NCBI GenBank assembly: GCA_013397075.1
Contig: VWZS01002409.1
Span: 78,947 to 142,946, forward strand
Length of the DNA stretch: 64,000 nucleotides
Reading direction: 5' to 3'
Origin: Rhabdornis inornatus
Lineage: Eukaryota > Chordata > Aves > Passeriformes > Rhabdornithidae
Every line of letters begins with the position of its first letter. Position 1 is the stretch's first letter. Shown one piece after another: positions 9,601 through 21,600 of this stretch. The notes below the pieces were generated by a model. The model was given only the letters and a program-made list of their open reading frames with translations. It was not told the origin of the DNA and did no database searches. The position numbers were made by a program, and so were the translations under genes.

Positions 9601-12600
9601 ATAAAACCCACGGAAGGAAGATTCAGGCATGTAAAGCACATGTTAAAGAGCAGGCACAGCCGGAGCAGTCTTTATTCTGAACCTCCATCTACAAGCCAAA
9701 TCTACCCTTTCCTTGTATAATTTTCATTTAGAAGGATTTAAGCTTCTTAAAATCTTTAGAGTTTCCCCGTGCGGGGCCCGGGCTCGGCGCTATTGCCGTG
9801 CTTAGCCAGGCACGCCCGGCGTATGCAAATGAGCTGTCATTAATTCCTGCGCGAGGCTCCTCGTTATCAGCCTGCCACCCTCCCTCTCCTCGTTATCGCT
9901 CCGCTCCCGTGCTCCCGTTATCCCTCTGACACTCTCTGCTCCGGCTCGCCGCGGTTTCTGCAGCCCCAGCACTTCCCAGTAATCCCCCGGGGCTCCCGGA
10001 GCTGCGCATGGATGATCCAGGCCCGGGGACGTGGAACCCGGACACGGACACGGACAGGGACAGGGACACGGACACGAACCAGAATCCGAACACGGACACG
10101 AACCTGGATATGGACACGGACACGGACCCGGACCCGGAGAGGGACAGGGACAGGGACACGGACCCGGAGAGGGACAGGGACAGGGACACGGACCCGGACA
10201 CGGACACGAACCAGAATCCAAACACGAACACGCCCTGGCAGCAGCACCAGGCAACATCCCTGGGCTGCTGCCTCAGCATCTTCCCTGCCCGGGAGGCAGC
10301 GGGGACATTTCCCACCTCCCGCCGCTGCGCTGCTCAGGGATGCAGTAACACAGCCACTCCCAGCCAAGCCATCATTCCCAGCCATTCCCACGCTGTTCCC
10401 TGCTATTCCATCATTCCCTGCCATTCCCTGTCACTCCCAGCCATTCCATCACTCCCATCCCATTCCCAGCCTGTTCCTGACCATTCCCAGTCATTCCCCG
10501 ACTGTTCCCAGCCCATGCTCAGCCACTCCCAGCCATTCCCAGTCTGTTCCTGGCCATTCCCAGCCATTCCATCATTCCCATTCCATTCCCTGCCATTCCC
10601 ATCCCATTGTCAGGCTGTTCCCAGCCATTCCCAGCCTGTTCCCAGCCTGTTCCCAGCCATTCCCAGCCTGTTCCTTGTCATGCCCAGGCTATTCCTGGCC
10701 ATTCCCAGCCATTCCCTGTCATTCCCATCCCATTCCCTACCTNCTCACAGCTTTGCACTGGAATTCTCATTTTCCAGTTACATATCATCACTCTCCAGCA
10801 CCTCCTGTGCAGGCACGGATTCCCACTGGAATTCCTGCACTGCTGGATAAAGCAGGAACAAATGCTGTCCCAAAGGAAAGCTCCTCCTTTGGACTGACAG
10901 CACAGTCTGGGCTCCCAAACACAAACAGTCTTGCTGCCCAAAAAGGCACCACAGTGTCACTGTTCCCTCTTTCAGGTCCTCAACCACCTCTGTTTTCCAT
11001 TCAAAAATTACCCTCGATTTAACACAACTGTGCCAATGAGTGTTAATGGGGTTTCCACGCTTTGGCCACATCTGCAGCAGATTTATAGAGCTCATTCCTG
11101 GTACCCACACCAGGCTATCCAGCCTGGAGTTACAAGAATCATCCCACTGATCCTTTTATATGCAGAAGAGCTTTAAGGAGGAAGGTCATAAAAGAAGGTG
11201 GTGAGGGCAGCGTGTAAGAACTTGAAAGGAATAAAACCCACGGAAGGAAGATTCAGGCATGTAAAGCACATGTTAAAGAGCAGGCACAGCCGGAGCAGTC
11301 TTTATTCTGAACCTCCATCTACAAGCCAAATCTACCCTTTCCTTGTATAATTTTCATTTAGAAGGATTTAAGCTTCTTAAAATCTTTAGAGTTTCCCCGT
11401 GCGGGGCCCGGGCTCGGCGCTATTGCCGTGCTTAGCCAGGCACGCCCGGCGTATGCAAATGAGCTGTCATTAATTCCTGCGCGAGGCTCCTCGTTATCAG
11501 CCTGCCACCCTCCCTCTCCTCGTTATCGCTCCGCTCCCGTGCTCCCGTTATCCCTCTGACACTCTCTGCTCCGGCTCGCCGCGGTTTCTGCAGCCCCAGC
11601 ACTTCCCAGTAATCCCCCGGGGCTCCCGGAGCTGCGCATGGATGATCCAGGCCCGGGGACGTGGAACCCGGACACGGACACGGACAGGGACAGGGACACG
11701 GACACGAACCAGAATCCGAACACGGACACGAACCTGGATATGGACACGGACACGGACCCGGACCCGGAGAGGGACAGGGACAGGGACACGGACCCGGAGA
11801 GGGACAGGGACAGGGACACGGACACGGACCTGGAGAGGGACAGGGACACGGACACGGACCCGGACCCGGACACGGACCCGGACAGGGACAGGGACAGGGA
11901 CACGGACACGGACACGAACCAGAATCCAAACACGAACACGCCCTGGCAGCAGCACCAGGCAACATCCCTGGGCTGCTGCCTCAGCATCTTCCCTGCCCGG
12001 GAGGCAGCGGGGACATTTCCCACCTCCCGCCGCTGCGCTGCTCAGGGATGCAGTAACACAGCCACTCCCAGCCAAGCCATCATTCCCAGCCATTCCCACG
12101 CTGTTCCCTGCTATTCCATCATTCCCTGCCATTCCCTGTCACTCCCAGCCATTCCATCACTCCCATCCCATTCCCAGCCTGTTCCTGACCATTCCCAGTC
12201 ATTCCCCGACTGTTCCCAGCCCATGCTCAGCCACTCCCAGCCATTCCCAGTCTGTTCCTGGCCATTCCCAGCCATTCCATCATTCCCATTCCATTCCCTG
12301 CCATTCCCATCCCATTCCCAGCCTGTTCCTGACCATTCCCAGTCATTCCCCGACTGTTCCCAGCCCATGCTCAGCCACTCCCAGCCATTCCCAGTCTGTT
12401 CCTGGCCATTCCCAGCCATTCCATCATTCCCATTCCATTCCCTGCCATTCCCATCCCATTGTCAGGCTGTTCCCAGCCATTCCCAGCCTGTTCCCAGCCT
12501 GTTCCCAGCCATTCCCAGCCTGTTCCTTGTCATGCCCAGGCTATTCCTGGCCATTCCCAGCCATTCCCTGTCATTCCCATCCCATTCCCTACCTGTTCCC

Positions 12601-15600
12601 AGACCATTCCCAGCCTGTTCCTGACCATTCCCATCCCATTCCCAGCCATTCTCTGTCATTCCCAGCCATTCCCAGCCCTTTCCCTGTCACTCTCCAGGCT
12701 GCTTTAAGAAGGCTCAGGAATGGCTGGATTAGCTGCCTTTCCCTGGGATTTTAGGATTAAAAGGAAGCTGTTCATTATCCACCACTGCCAGCACATCCCC
12801 ACGGACTGGGCAGAAGGAAGCACAAGATTCCTGGGTCCAGAGGATCCCTGGGGCTTTTTGTGGTCCTGCACCCACAGGTTCTTTGTTTGGGATGGGATTT
12901 ACACTCCAACACCTTCCCCAGAGCACAGGAACAGCTGTGCATGCCCAAGCCCTGCACTCCACACATCACCAGAATTAAAGTGTGAACGATAATGCATGGA
13001 GAAAGTGAGGTGCTGTGGAAGATCACGGAATCCCAAACTGGTCTGGGCTGGAAGTTCACCTAATTCCATCCCCTGCCATGGCAGGGACACCTTCCACTGT
13101 CCCAGGCTGCTCTCAACTCCATCCAGCTTGGCCTTGGACACTTCCAGGGATGGGGCAGCCACAGCTTCTCTGGGCACCCTGTGCCAGGGCCTCCCCACTC
13201 TCACAGGGAAGAATTTTTTCCTAATATCAAATCTAAACCTCCTTCCTGTCAGCCCAGAGCTTTAGAGAAAGGGTGACAGATTCCCTGATGCTCCTGGAAC
13301 AGACATCTTGGATCCTTCATCTCTCACTCAGTACTTTTAAATACTCAGTCAGGAGTATTTAAAAGGAGCCAAGGAAATAAAGTTTGGCCAATAAAATGAT
13401 TGCACAGAGTGAAAAATAACCACAAAGAGGAAGCACTAAGTGGATTTAAAAATCAAAGTCGGTCTGTGTGGCAAACTAGATCACCAGTCAAACACCCACA
13501 GGCACAAATGGCTACAAAAAAAGCTGAGGGAGAGTTTCTGCAGAGAAGGCTTGGAGAAAATAATGGGAATGAACTCACCTCTCCTTGGAGGTCAATGGAG
13601 GGATTGCAGTTGGTGAAGTCCTCCCAAAGCAGCAGCGTTTCCTCGTTCTCCTCCCATGTTAAACTGTCACAGTCGTCATCAAAATCAAACGTCTCACGGC
13701 TGAGAGAGCAGAACAGGCATTAACCAAAGCACTCCAGCCCCACTCCCTCAGTCCTTTAATTAATTGTCTAGAAAAATGGGCTATGAGAGCTGAAAGAGGG
13801 CACAATGCAGCGGCTGGAAATCCTCACAGCTTTTACAAACAGCCTGAGCCACTGCCCAAGCCCCTTTCTCTGGGCTCTCTGCCACCCCTCAGCAGAATAA
13901 AAGATCCTTGTTGGAGCTGCTGCTCTGAGCACAAGGCCTGGCTCTGCCCTCCAGATGGAGCTGCACAGTAGCTTCCCCTGTTTGCAAAACCACAGAAATG
14001 TTTGGAGCTGTTCTGTCCTCCACGGCAAAGGAGCCCAAACACAGCTTGGGGGATGTTAAAGGCCCAAATCCAGGCTGATTTCACGGGGGAGTTCAGCCAA
14101 GGGCTCCCCTGCAGCCCTTGGAACACGCTGGGGTCTGAAAGGAACAAGGTCCAAAAGGAACAAGGATGCAAAGGCTGAGCCCCAGAGATGTGCAGAGCAG
14201 CACAAACACTGCTGCAGCACTGAGGGCACAGCACACAGGCAGCAGTGGCCTTTCACACCATGATCTGCTCAAACCTTGTGCAATAAAGGAAAGTTGCAGA
14301 GCATAGAGCAGTAGCTGCTCCTCATCCTGCTTAAGGAGCCCTGACAAAGAATTGCTTCCTAAGCAGCCTGGATTCCAGGCTGATGCATTTTTATGGCTTT
14401 AGCTCACTTCCTCTGAGCTGATAAGATCTCAGGAAGGAGCCCGATGATGTCCCGGGAGGCTGCAAAGCCTGGCAAGGGACAGGAGCTCTGTCTGGATCAG
14501 CAGCACTGTAAAAAGTCATTTAAAAAACATGGACACTCGTGATTGTGCCTTTTGCAAATCCACTTCTTCAAATCGTTTTCTTTTTGCAAAATCTATCCTG
14601 ATCAGAGAGCACAAAGGCTCCTGGGCTGACCTCACGCACTGCTCAAAATCCACTGCAGTTTGGATTTCTTTACTACTTAATTCTTAAAAATTAAGCTCAT
14701 TACAGCTTAATGCAAGTTGTTTTGTTTCTCTTAATGACACCAGCTTTTCCATCTATTTCTAAGCTATTATTTTTTACTTCACAAAGACCCCAAGCCCATC
14801 CCCAATGAGCCACCAACACTTTCACCCCAGCTTGATAGAACAAAGCTCCTGTAGCACTTTGAGCCATGGACAATAGGGCCAGGAGATAAGAATTTCATTA
14901 GCAGGACCAAAAACAACTGAGTATCACAGGGCAGGTTTGGGAACAAAATTAAAACCTAAATGCATGACCAACTTAGCAGGTACTTTTTAACTTCTTGCTT
15001 TTTAAAAAAATCCACACACTGCCTGCTGTCACACTGAATTTAATAGTGGAGAAGTCAAAAATCTGTATTTATTACATTGATTATTACTGAGGACCTAAAG
15101 ACATCTGAAAGGAGTCCTAACAAGGGGAATCATCCACAGCTTTGGCAAAAACCATCCCTCCTACACAGGGAACTCAGGCAGAAAGGAGGAAAGGCTCCCC
15201 CTGAAGCAGAACTCTTGGCAGTGTCTGACAGCAGAAGAGGAGCTGGTGGTTCTCAGACCATCCCACACAAATCCTGTCCTGCACTGGGTGGGAAAGCTCT
15301 GGGAGTTCTGCTGTCACTGCAGGGGACAGCCCACATCCCCTGGGGTGCTGCAGTCACACCCACGGTGCTCCCTGGTGCTTCCCTCTGCCAAAGAGAACAG
15401 CAGAGACCCTCAAAAGCCTCACCAGGCTGTGGCCACCCCCATCCTGGCCCTGCTGGGAGAAGGGGACACAGGGCACACCTCCAGCCACCCCCCAAACTGC
15501 TCAGAGCAGCCCCATGTGCTGAGAGTCCCTGCTGGGCTGCTAGAAACTTCCTTTGTGGGAGGAATTTGGTTTGGGGTAAAGCTTTATAAAATAAACTCCA

Positions 15601-18600
15601 ATGCTTCCCAATGTGGAACACCAGACTTCGCAGCACTGCTGACACCACCAATATTCTTGACATCTATAAATTGTTGTCCACCGATCTTCTAGACAGATCC
15701 ACCACTCCCATTTGCCAACAGCCCAACTGAAAAGCATCTCAAAAAACCTGAGAGGTTTGTATCCACTCCAAGCTGAGCTTTCAGTCCAAATTCTATCAAG
15801 CCAAGCAGCAGCAAACTCTAGAAATCAAATACTCAGCCCGACATGCAGAACAGACTCCTGGCTATGACCTTTTTTCATTGCATTCTTCCTCTTTTGCAAC
15901 AACAGAGAGTAGCAAAACTAGTTTGTATTTTTTATATCTTCCGTAGTTCCTCCCACTGAAGGGAGGATGTCCTAGGTGATGTGCCCAAAAGTATCTGTTC
16001 TATCACCAGCTGTTAAACAGCTGGGGCAGTGTTCTTTATCTTTTCCACAGCCCATCCTCCCTCCAGGAGATATCTCCTGTTAATGGCCATGGAGTCCCAG
16101 GGCATGGCTGATCAAATTCCATCATCCCATTGGGAGATGCTCCACCCAGGGGAGGAGCCAAGCATTTCCCACCCAGATCAAATCTGACATTTGGAACATC
16201 AGAGCAGCCTTTTCCCACTGGATTCCAGAGGACAAGAGCCACCAGACCTTTCTACAGGATCGCTGCTTCAACAAGAGCACTTCATCTGGACTGCTCCCAC
16301 CACCCTGACTAGCAAGGTGTCAGGTTGTACTCTGACTCTCTACTATTACATGTATTTTTTTTTTCCAATTAAACAGTATTTCTGACTTGGAGTCTCTCAC
16401 TGGTTTTGCTTTCAAACCAGTACAGAGCAGCAGAAATCTGTTCATTTTATTGGAACTTCCTCCAACCCTCCTGGTCTGTGCCACGCTGCCAGCTCAGAGA
16501 TGCTGGGGCTCAGGCTGCCTGTCAGGAGCAGTTCTCCAGGGATACTCACAGCTGGTTGAACATCCTCTTCATCTCATCCGTGATGTTGAGGGAGCAGCTG
16601 ACCTCATCGTCCGAGAACCTCCCGTTGTCGGCGTCCTGCTCCGACAGCTCCTCGTCCGATGTCAGCTTCCTCTCCTTCTTCTTGGAGGCCACCTTGGGTG
16701 GAGAGAGCAGCAGTGACTACAGGGCTCAGCTGAGGGGAGTGGGAATTTGGGGTGCAAGGAGAGGAGAGGACAGGAGTTATGTCTGAGTGGGTGTGGCTGC
16801 CCAGCAGCTCCTGGGAAACGCAGGATTCCCTGCTCGGGCTGTGAGGAGCGGTGCACACGGAGCACAGGGAAGCAGCTGGGAAGAGCAAAGCGAGCTGCAG
16901 GCTGCCAGAGCTCTGGGGATGTTCATGTGCTCACTGGGCCCGGCCTGGGACCTGCCAGAGGCCATGCAGAGGCTGGAAGGAGCCAGGGAAAAGCAGAAGG
17001 GGCAGCAGTGCCCGGGCAGAGAGCAGTGACAGAACTCTCCCTCTCCTGCCACCACCACAGGTGTGGCCTCCAGCACAGAACCCCAGCAAGGAACACACAG
17101 GAAACCTTTCCAGAGAGCCTTTATTCCAGGGCCAGCCCCACCTCAGCAGCAGCAGCAGATTGAGAATCCTCAGCACACAAGAAAGGTTGGCTGAGCCATG
17201 GGAAAGCCTGGACAGTCCCCAAGAAGTGAAGTTCAGGGAACTCAGGGGACACCCCTGCAAGGGGCACAGAGGGAACACACAGGATGCTCTCAGATCCCAA
17301 AGGATCCCAGAGGGCTGGGAACACACAGGATGTTCCCAGCTGGTGCCAAAACCACAAACACAATCCACTCCCAGCCTACAGCAGTTTTCCCTCTTCGTGG
17401 CACACAAACCATCCCCTGTTGGCCTTGTTCTCCAAGGTGTTGCTCTCCTGTCATTTTAACCCCTGCAGGCCTGACCAGGAGTGTGCTCTGCAGTTACCCC
17501 TGAGCAGAAAGCCTCAGCAATTCTCCTCAGAGACAGGAAGGAGGCACTGGCACCATGCAGTGGCTCAACTTGCCAGAGAAGTATTTCTCCTCTGAGGAAG
17601 TTTGAGTCTTTTGGGGAACACAAGGGGGAAAAAATCCATCAAACATTTCAGCAGCTTCACCGACAGAGACCACAAGGATCTTTTACACTGTTTTTGGACA
17701 GCACTTAGCACACTGTGTGGTATCACTATCCACAGAAAAGCACCAGATCCACTGAAAGCCTGAACAAGACACTTTTAGATGGAAGCAGAAGGAAGGTGGA
17801 TTAATCAGGGCTGAAATTGCAGTTGTGACAAGACCAGCTGCACTGGGAGTGACAGCCCTGATCCAGGCAGAGCTGCCACCGCTCGCTTTTGGAGCAAATT
17901 AAAGAACTTTCCTTCCAGCTCCAAGGAGCTCCAAGGAAAGCAACCGGAGCAGCCAGAGCTCACCATCACAGAAATGTTATTTCTGGCCATGGAGCTCGAG
18001 CCAGAAATAAGAACATTCAGATGACAGTTCCATGAGTTTAAAACCTCTCACTTGTGAAGGGAACAAATGGGAGGGAGGAATTATACAAACCTAGACCCTG
18101 TAACACTGCTTTCTTTCCCTGCATTCAGTGCAGACTAACATCAGGCTCACAGAATGGCTTCAAGATCATCCTGGGACTCCTTTTTTGTTAAACTCTCTGC
18201 ACTTTGTGCTCTTGGTGCTGCAGCAGCTCCTGCAGCTGAGCTACACTGACAGACAGCGGGGGAATACAGCTACGGAGAGAGAGCTCAAGAAAAGGCAAAT
18301 GACCTGGACCACATCACTCATCACTGCTCCCTCCTGCCCTAGCCTGTGGAAAATTCAGGGCCTAATCACCTGGAAAATCTTGGAAACGTCTTCTGAGTTG
18401 CGCTGCTGCGCGACATCGCACAGCTTGGCCGTGATATCGATTCGGCGGCAGATGTCCATGTCCACCTTCATGGCCTTTTCTTGGATCTTTGTGTCCAGGT
18501 CTGTCATGGGCTGCAGGAAGGACAGCAGGGATTATCTTCTATTATTACACAGTTCAGGCAAGAAGAGATACCCCACAGTATCTCTGGAACCCCAGGCCAC

Positions 18601-21600
18601 ACCAGTGTTAAACATCACACCCTGCTCTAGGGCGGGCAGAGCTCAGGCAGTCTCAGGACTCCACAGCTCACCCCTGATCCTAACAGAGTTTCACCTCAGA
18701 GGGATTTGCCACCAAAAAAACACCTGCACCCACCCCAAAACAAGTGCTCAGTGTGGCAAGGGGGAACCTCGGTGGGTCAGGAACAGGGTGGGACATTGGA
18801 ATGCCCAGAGAAGCTGAGGCTGCCCCAGCCCTGGAAGTGCTCAAGCTGGGCTTGGAGCACCCTGGGATAGTGGAAGGAGTCCCTGCCCATGGCAGGGGGT
18901 GGGACTGGATTGTCCTGAAGGTCCCTTCCATCCCAAACCATTCTGGGATTCCATAAATAACACCTTAAAAATGGAGAACATCCCCCTGTGTAGCGTGTGC
19001 AGAGCAGAATGAAATGTAAATCCTGGTGAGGATGCAACACTTCCCCTCTTTCAGACACAAAAGCTGTGCCTGCACAGAGAAGCTGCTGTTAAACCAGAAT
19101 CCAGGCTCCACAACAACTGCACACAGAGCATGGAACCAGCAAATCGTGACTGGATCCAAAGGGATCCATAAAAACCTTGGCACAGAGAACACTCCTCACT
19201 GGCACTAACCTGGCTGCCAGCCCAGCAAAAGTTCTGCATGGAAATTTCTGCATGAAAAACACTGCCTTGTAGTAGCTCTAATTTCTAAGAGATACTCCCA
19301 CTCAGACAGAACATCTGGCTCCTTATGAAGGAAAAAACATTAAAAAACCCTCAAAGCATATTTTCCATCCTGGTCGAGACTTGGTCTCCTGGACAGTCCC
19401 ACTCCTAAGCAATGCTTCCATCTGGGACACAATTTGCAGACCATTCTTAAACATCAAATCCCCTTTCTAAGAGGAAAGCTTTGGTTTGGTTTGGTTTGCT
19501 TTTTCCTACCTTTTTCTGTTTTAAATTATTACAGAGTCTCCTTCAGGCCCTGTGAACCACCTTTGGAGATTTGTGTTTTCCAGACACACTGAGGAAAATA
19601 AATCTCTCAACACTGGCACACTCGACACAACCTTACCCACTGACTGGTGATCCTTATCTGCAGGAAGGAAAGAGCCACGTGCCAACATTTTGCACTTCTG
19701 TCTTCTAAATATTTGCCCAGTGAGGTTCAAAACAAACACTGCCAGTGCTTTCCTTGGGTTTCCCCATCCCCTGAAGCCTGCAGAGCCCAGAGCACTTTCC
19801 CTGAGCCCAGCAGGATGTTTGCCTTCAGCACCTCCTCCCTTTCTGCACACACAGGCCAGCAGCAGCTCCTCCTTAAATGAAGTCAGGCTCTCCCTCCCAG
19901 GCTCCAACCAAGCACGGCCACCCTCGATTAACCACCAGAAGGACACACAGCTAATTGCCAAATTTCCCATGAGCAGATCTAGTGTCCCTGAGAGAATGGA
20001 TTTGACACCTGGGAGCAGGTTCTGCAGGTTTATGTGAAGTCAGGAGATGACTGTTGTGTGCAAAAATTACAAAATAAATCAGCGTAACAGGGTTTATTCC
20101 TCAGACAAGTGGCTTCAGCAGTGCCTCAGACTTACTGAGAAAGGCACCTTAATGTTCACCTGGCTTATCTTTCCAGATACCTGCATGCTCTCACTTTTAA
20201 ATAAAAGCATTTTATCCAGTCAGGGCCTAGAAGATCCTCTGGCTTTGAAGAGAACTTGGTACCTAATGAGATATGAGGAAATTAATTCCCAAGAAAACAA
20301 GACTTTTTTTCTTTTTTTTAAGCCATGAGGTTGAACGTCAGCCCTGGAAGCAAAGCCAATACCTGAACCACTATTACTGGATTCATCTTTTCAGAGCTTC
20401 ATTAAAAGAAAATGGGAAACACTTGTTCCTCCTGTGAATATGGGGAGGCCCTGGCACAGGGTGCCCAGAGAAGCTGTGGCTGCCCCTGGATCCCTGGCAG
20501 TGTCCAAGGCCAGGTTGGACAGGTCTGGAACAGCCTGGGACAGTGGAAGGTGTCCCTGCCATGGCAGGAGGTGGAACACAATGATATTTAAACTCCTTCC
20601 AACACAAACCATTCCATGACTCCATCCAATGTGTTCCTTTAGGAACAGGATTTTCTTGCATGACTCCAGGCAAAGTCCCCATGCCAGCAGCTCCTGGAGC
20701 TGCACAGAGCTGAACCTGCAGCCCAATCTGGGAATTTTCCAACCCTTTTTTCCCAGATTTGAGTGCTGCCCAGCAGCTATGGGGAAGGGAGGGAAGGGCA
20801 GAGTCCTGGTTATGGGGTAAGCAGCAGTTAATGCATCTCCACACAGACCAGACAGGAAGCAGGGAAGGGGGATCTGTCTGATGCATTAGATCCCAGCAGC
20901 CATCACTAATTACACAGCAGCACTCACTAATTACACAGCAGCACTCACTAATCACCTGGCTGTGGATGAAGCCATGTGCAGGACACACAGACCCACAGAG
21001 GGCCCTCTGTACTTACATCACTCATCAGACCCTTAAAGACCACCAGCTCTGCTTTCAGCCTCTCAATCTTCTCATTCAGCTCCTCCTGGAGAGCTTCTGC
21101 TTCCTGAGCCTCCTGCAAGGGAAAACACCCGGGAGGTGAGAGGGGAGAGCCCTGCAAAGCTCCTCACTCAGCCTGAGCAGGCTGGCAAGGCACCAGGAAA
21201 AAGGGGGCTAGAATGGAACTTAATTCTTTAGTGAATTTAATTGTGATCCTTCATTGTAACTTCCACTCTCTCCTCCCACTCTGTCAAAAACTTTGTTACA
21301 AACTTCATGATTTCCTGCTCCAGCTTCCCAACATTAGCACTGTCCTCTACAGCAGCACAGCTGCTCTAGACAGAAGGCAGATTTTTAATTAAAACACAAA
21401 TAAAATGCTGAGCAGCATGACAAAAGGTGCAGAAAACCCCTGCACCCTTCACTCCAAACTGCTCAAACCTCACCTCTCGCAAGGTTTCCACCATGGATTC
21501 CAGACTCATCCTTCTTGTCAGCTCCTCTTCCCATCTGAAAGACAAGATGTGCAAAGTGTTAAATTGTAGAGAAAAGTTGTTTTTCCCCTCAGAATCACAA

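Larger units (their letters stand above)
9114..10742. repeat. First copy of a duplicated block (likely allele 1)
   Basis: This block runs from CTCACAGCTTTGCACTGG to CATTCCCTACCT and is followed by a single N at 10743. After the N the same sequence restarts with an offset of 1630. The two copies match base for base in every stretch I compared, apart from copy number in the two VNTRs. Confidence 0.9.
8723..13578 (-). other. IFFO2: IFFO2 intron 6, containing a probable false duplication
   Basis: The intron is 4856 bases as assembled. It holds a duplicated 1.6-1.85-kb block (9114-10742 and 10744-12594), two VNTRs in each copy and a CR1 fragment at 13022-13255. If one copy is removed the intron is about 3.0-3.2 kb. 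Confidence 0.85.
18511..21016 (-). other. IFFO2: IFFO2 intron 3
   Basis: A 2506-base intron with two CR1 tails (18770-18956 and 20436-20632). A short repeated segment (ATTACACAGCAGCACTCACTA) occurs twice near 20908-20950. Otherwise I see nothing. Confidence 0.9.

Noticed and set aside
9560..9760. Possible small RNA gene near the octamer element
   Set aside because: No convincing snRNA, tRNA or hairpin core could be read; the octamer alone is not enough.
10008..11022. Long overlapping frames on both strands (Arg-Thr, Asp-Thr and Pro-Ser-His repeats)
   Set aside because: Produced by hexamer and pentamer VNTRs; all frames are open at once and some cross an N join.
11638..12754. 328- and 370-codon frames
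   Set aside because: Same VNTR by-product in the second assembly copy.
15077..15692. 170- and 148-codon frames in intron 5
   Set aside because: No recognisable protein, overlapping frames on both strands, inside a normal IFFO2 intron.
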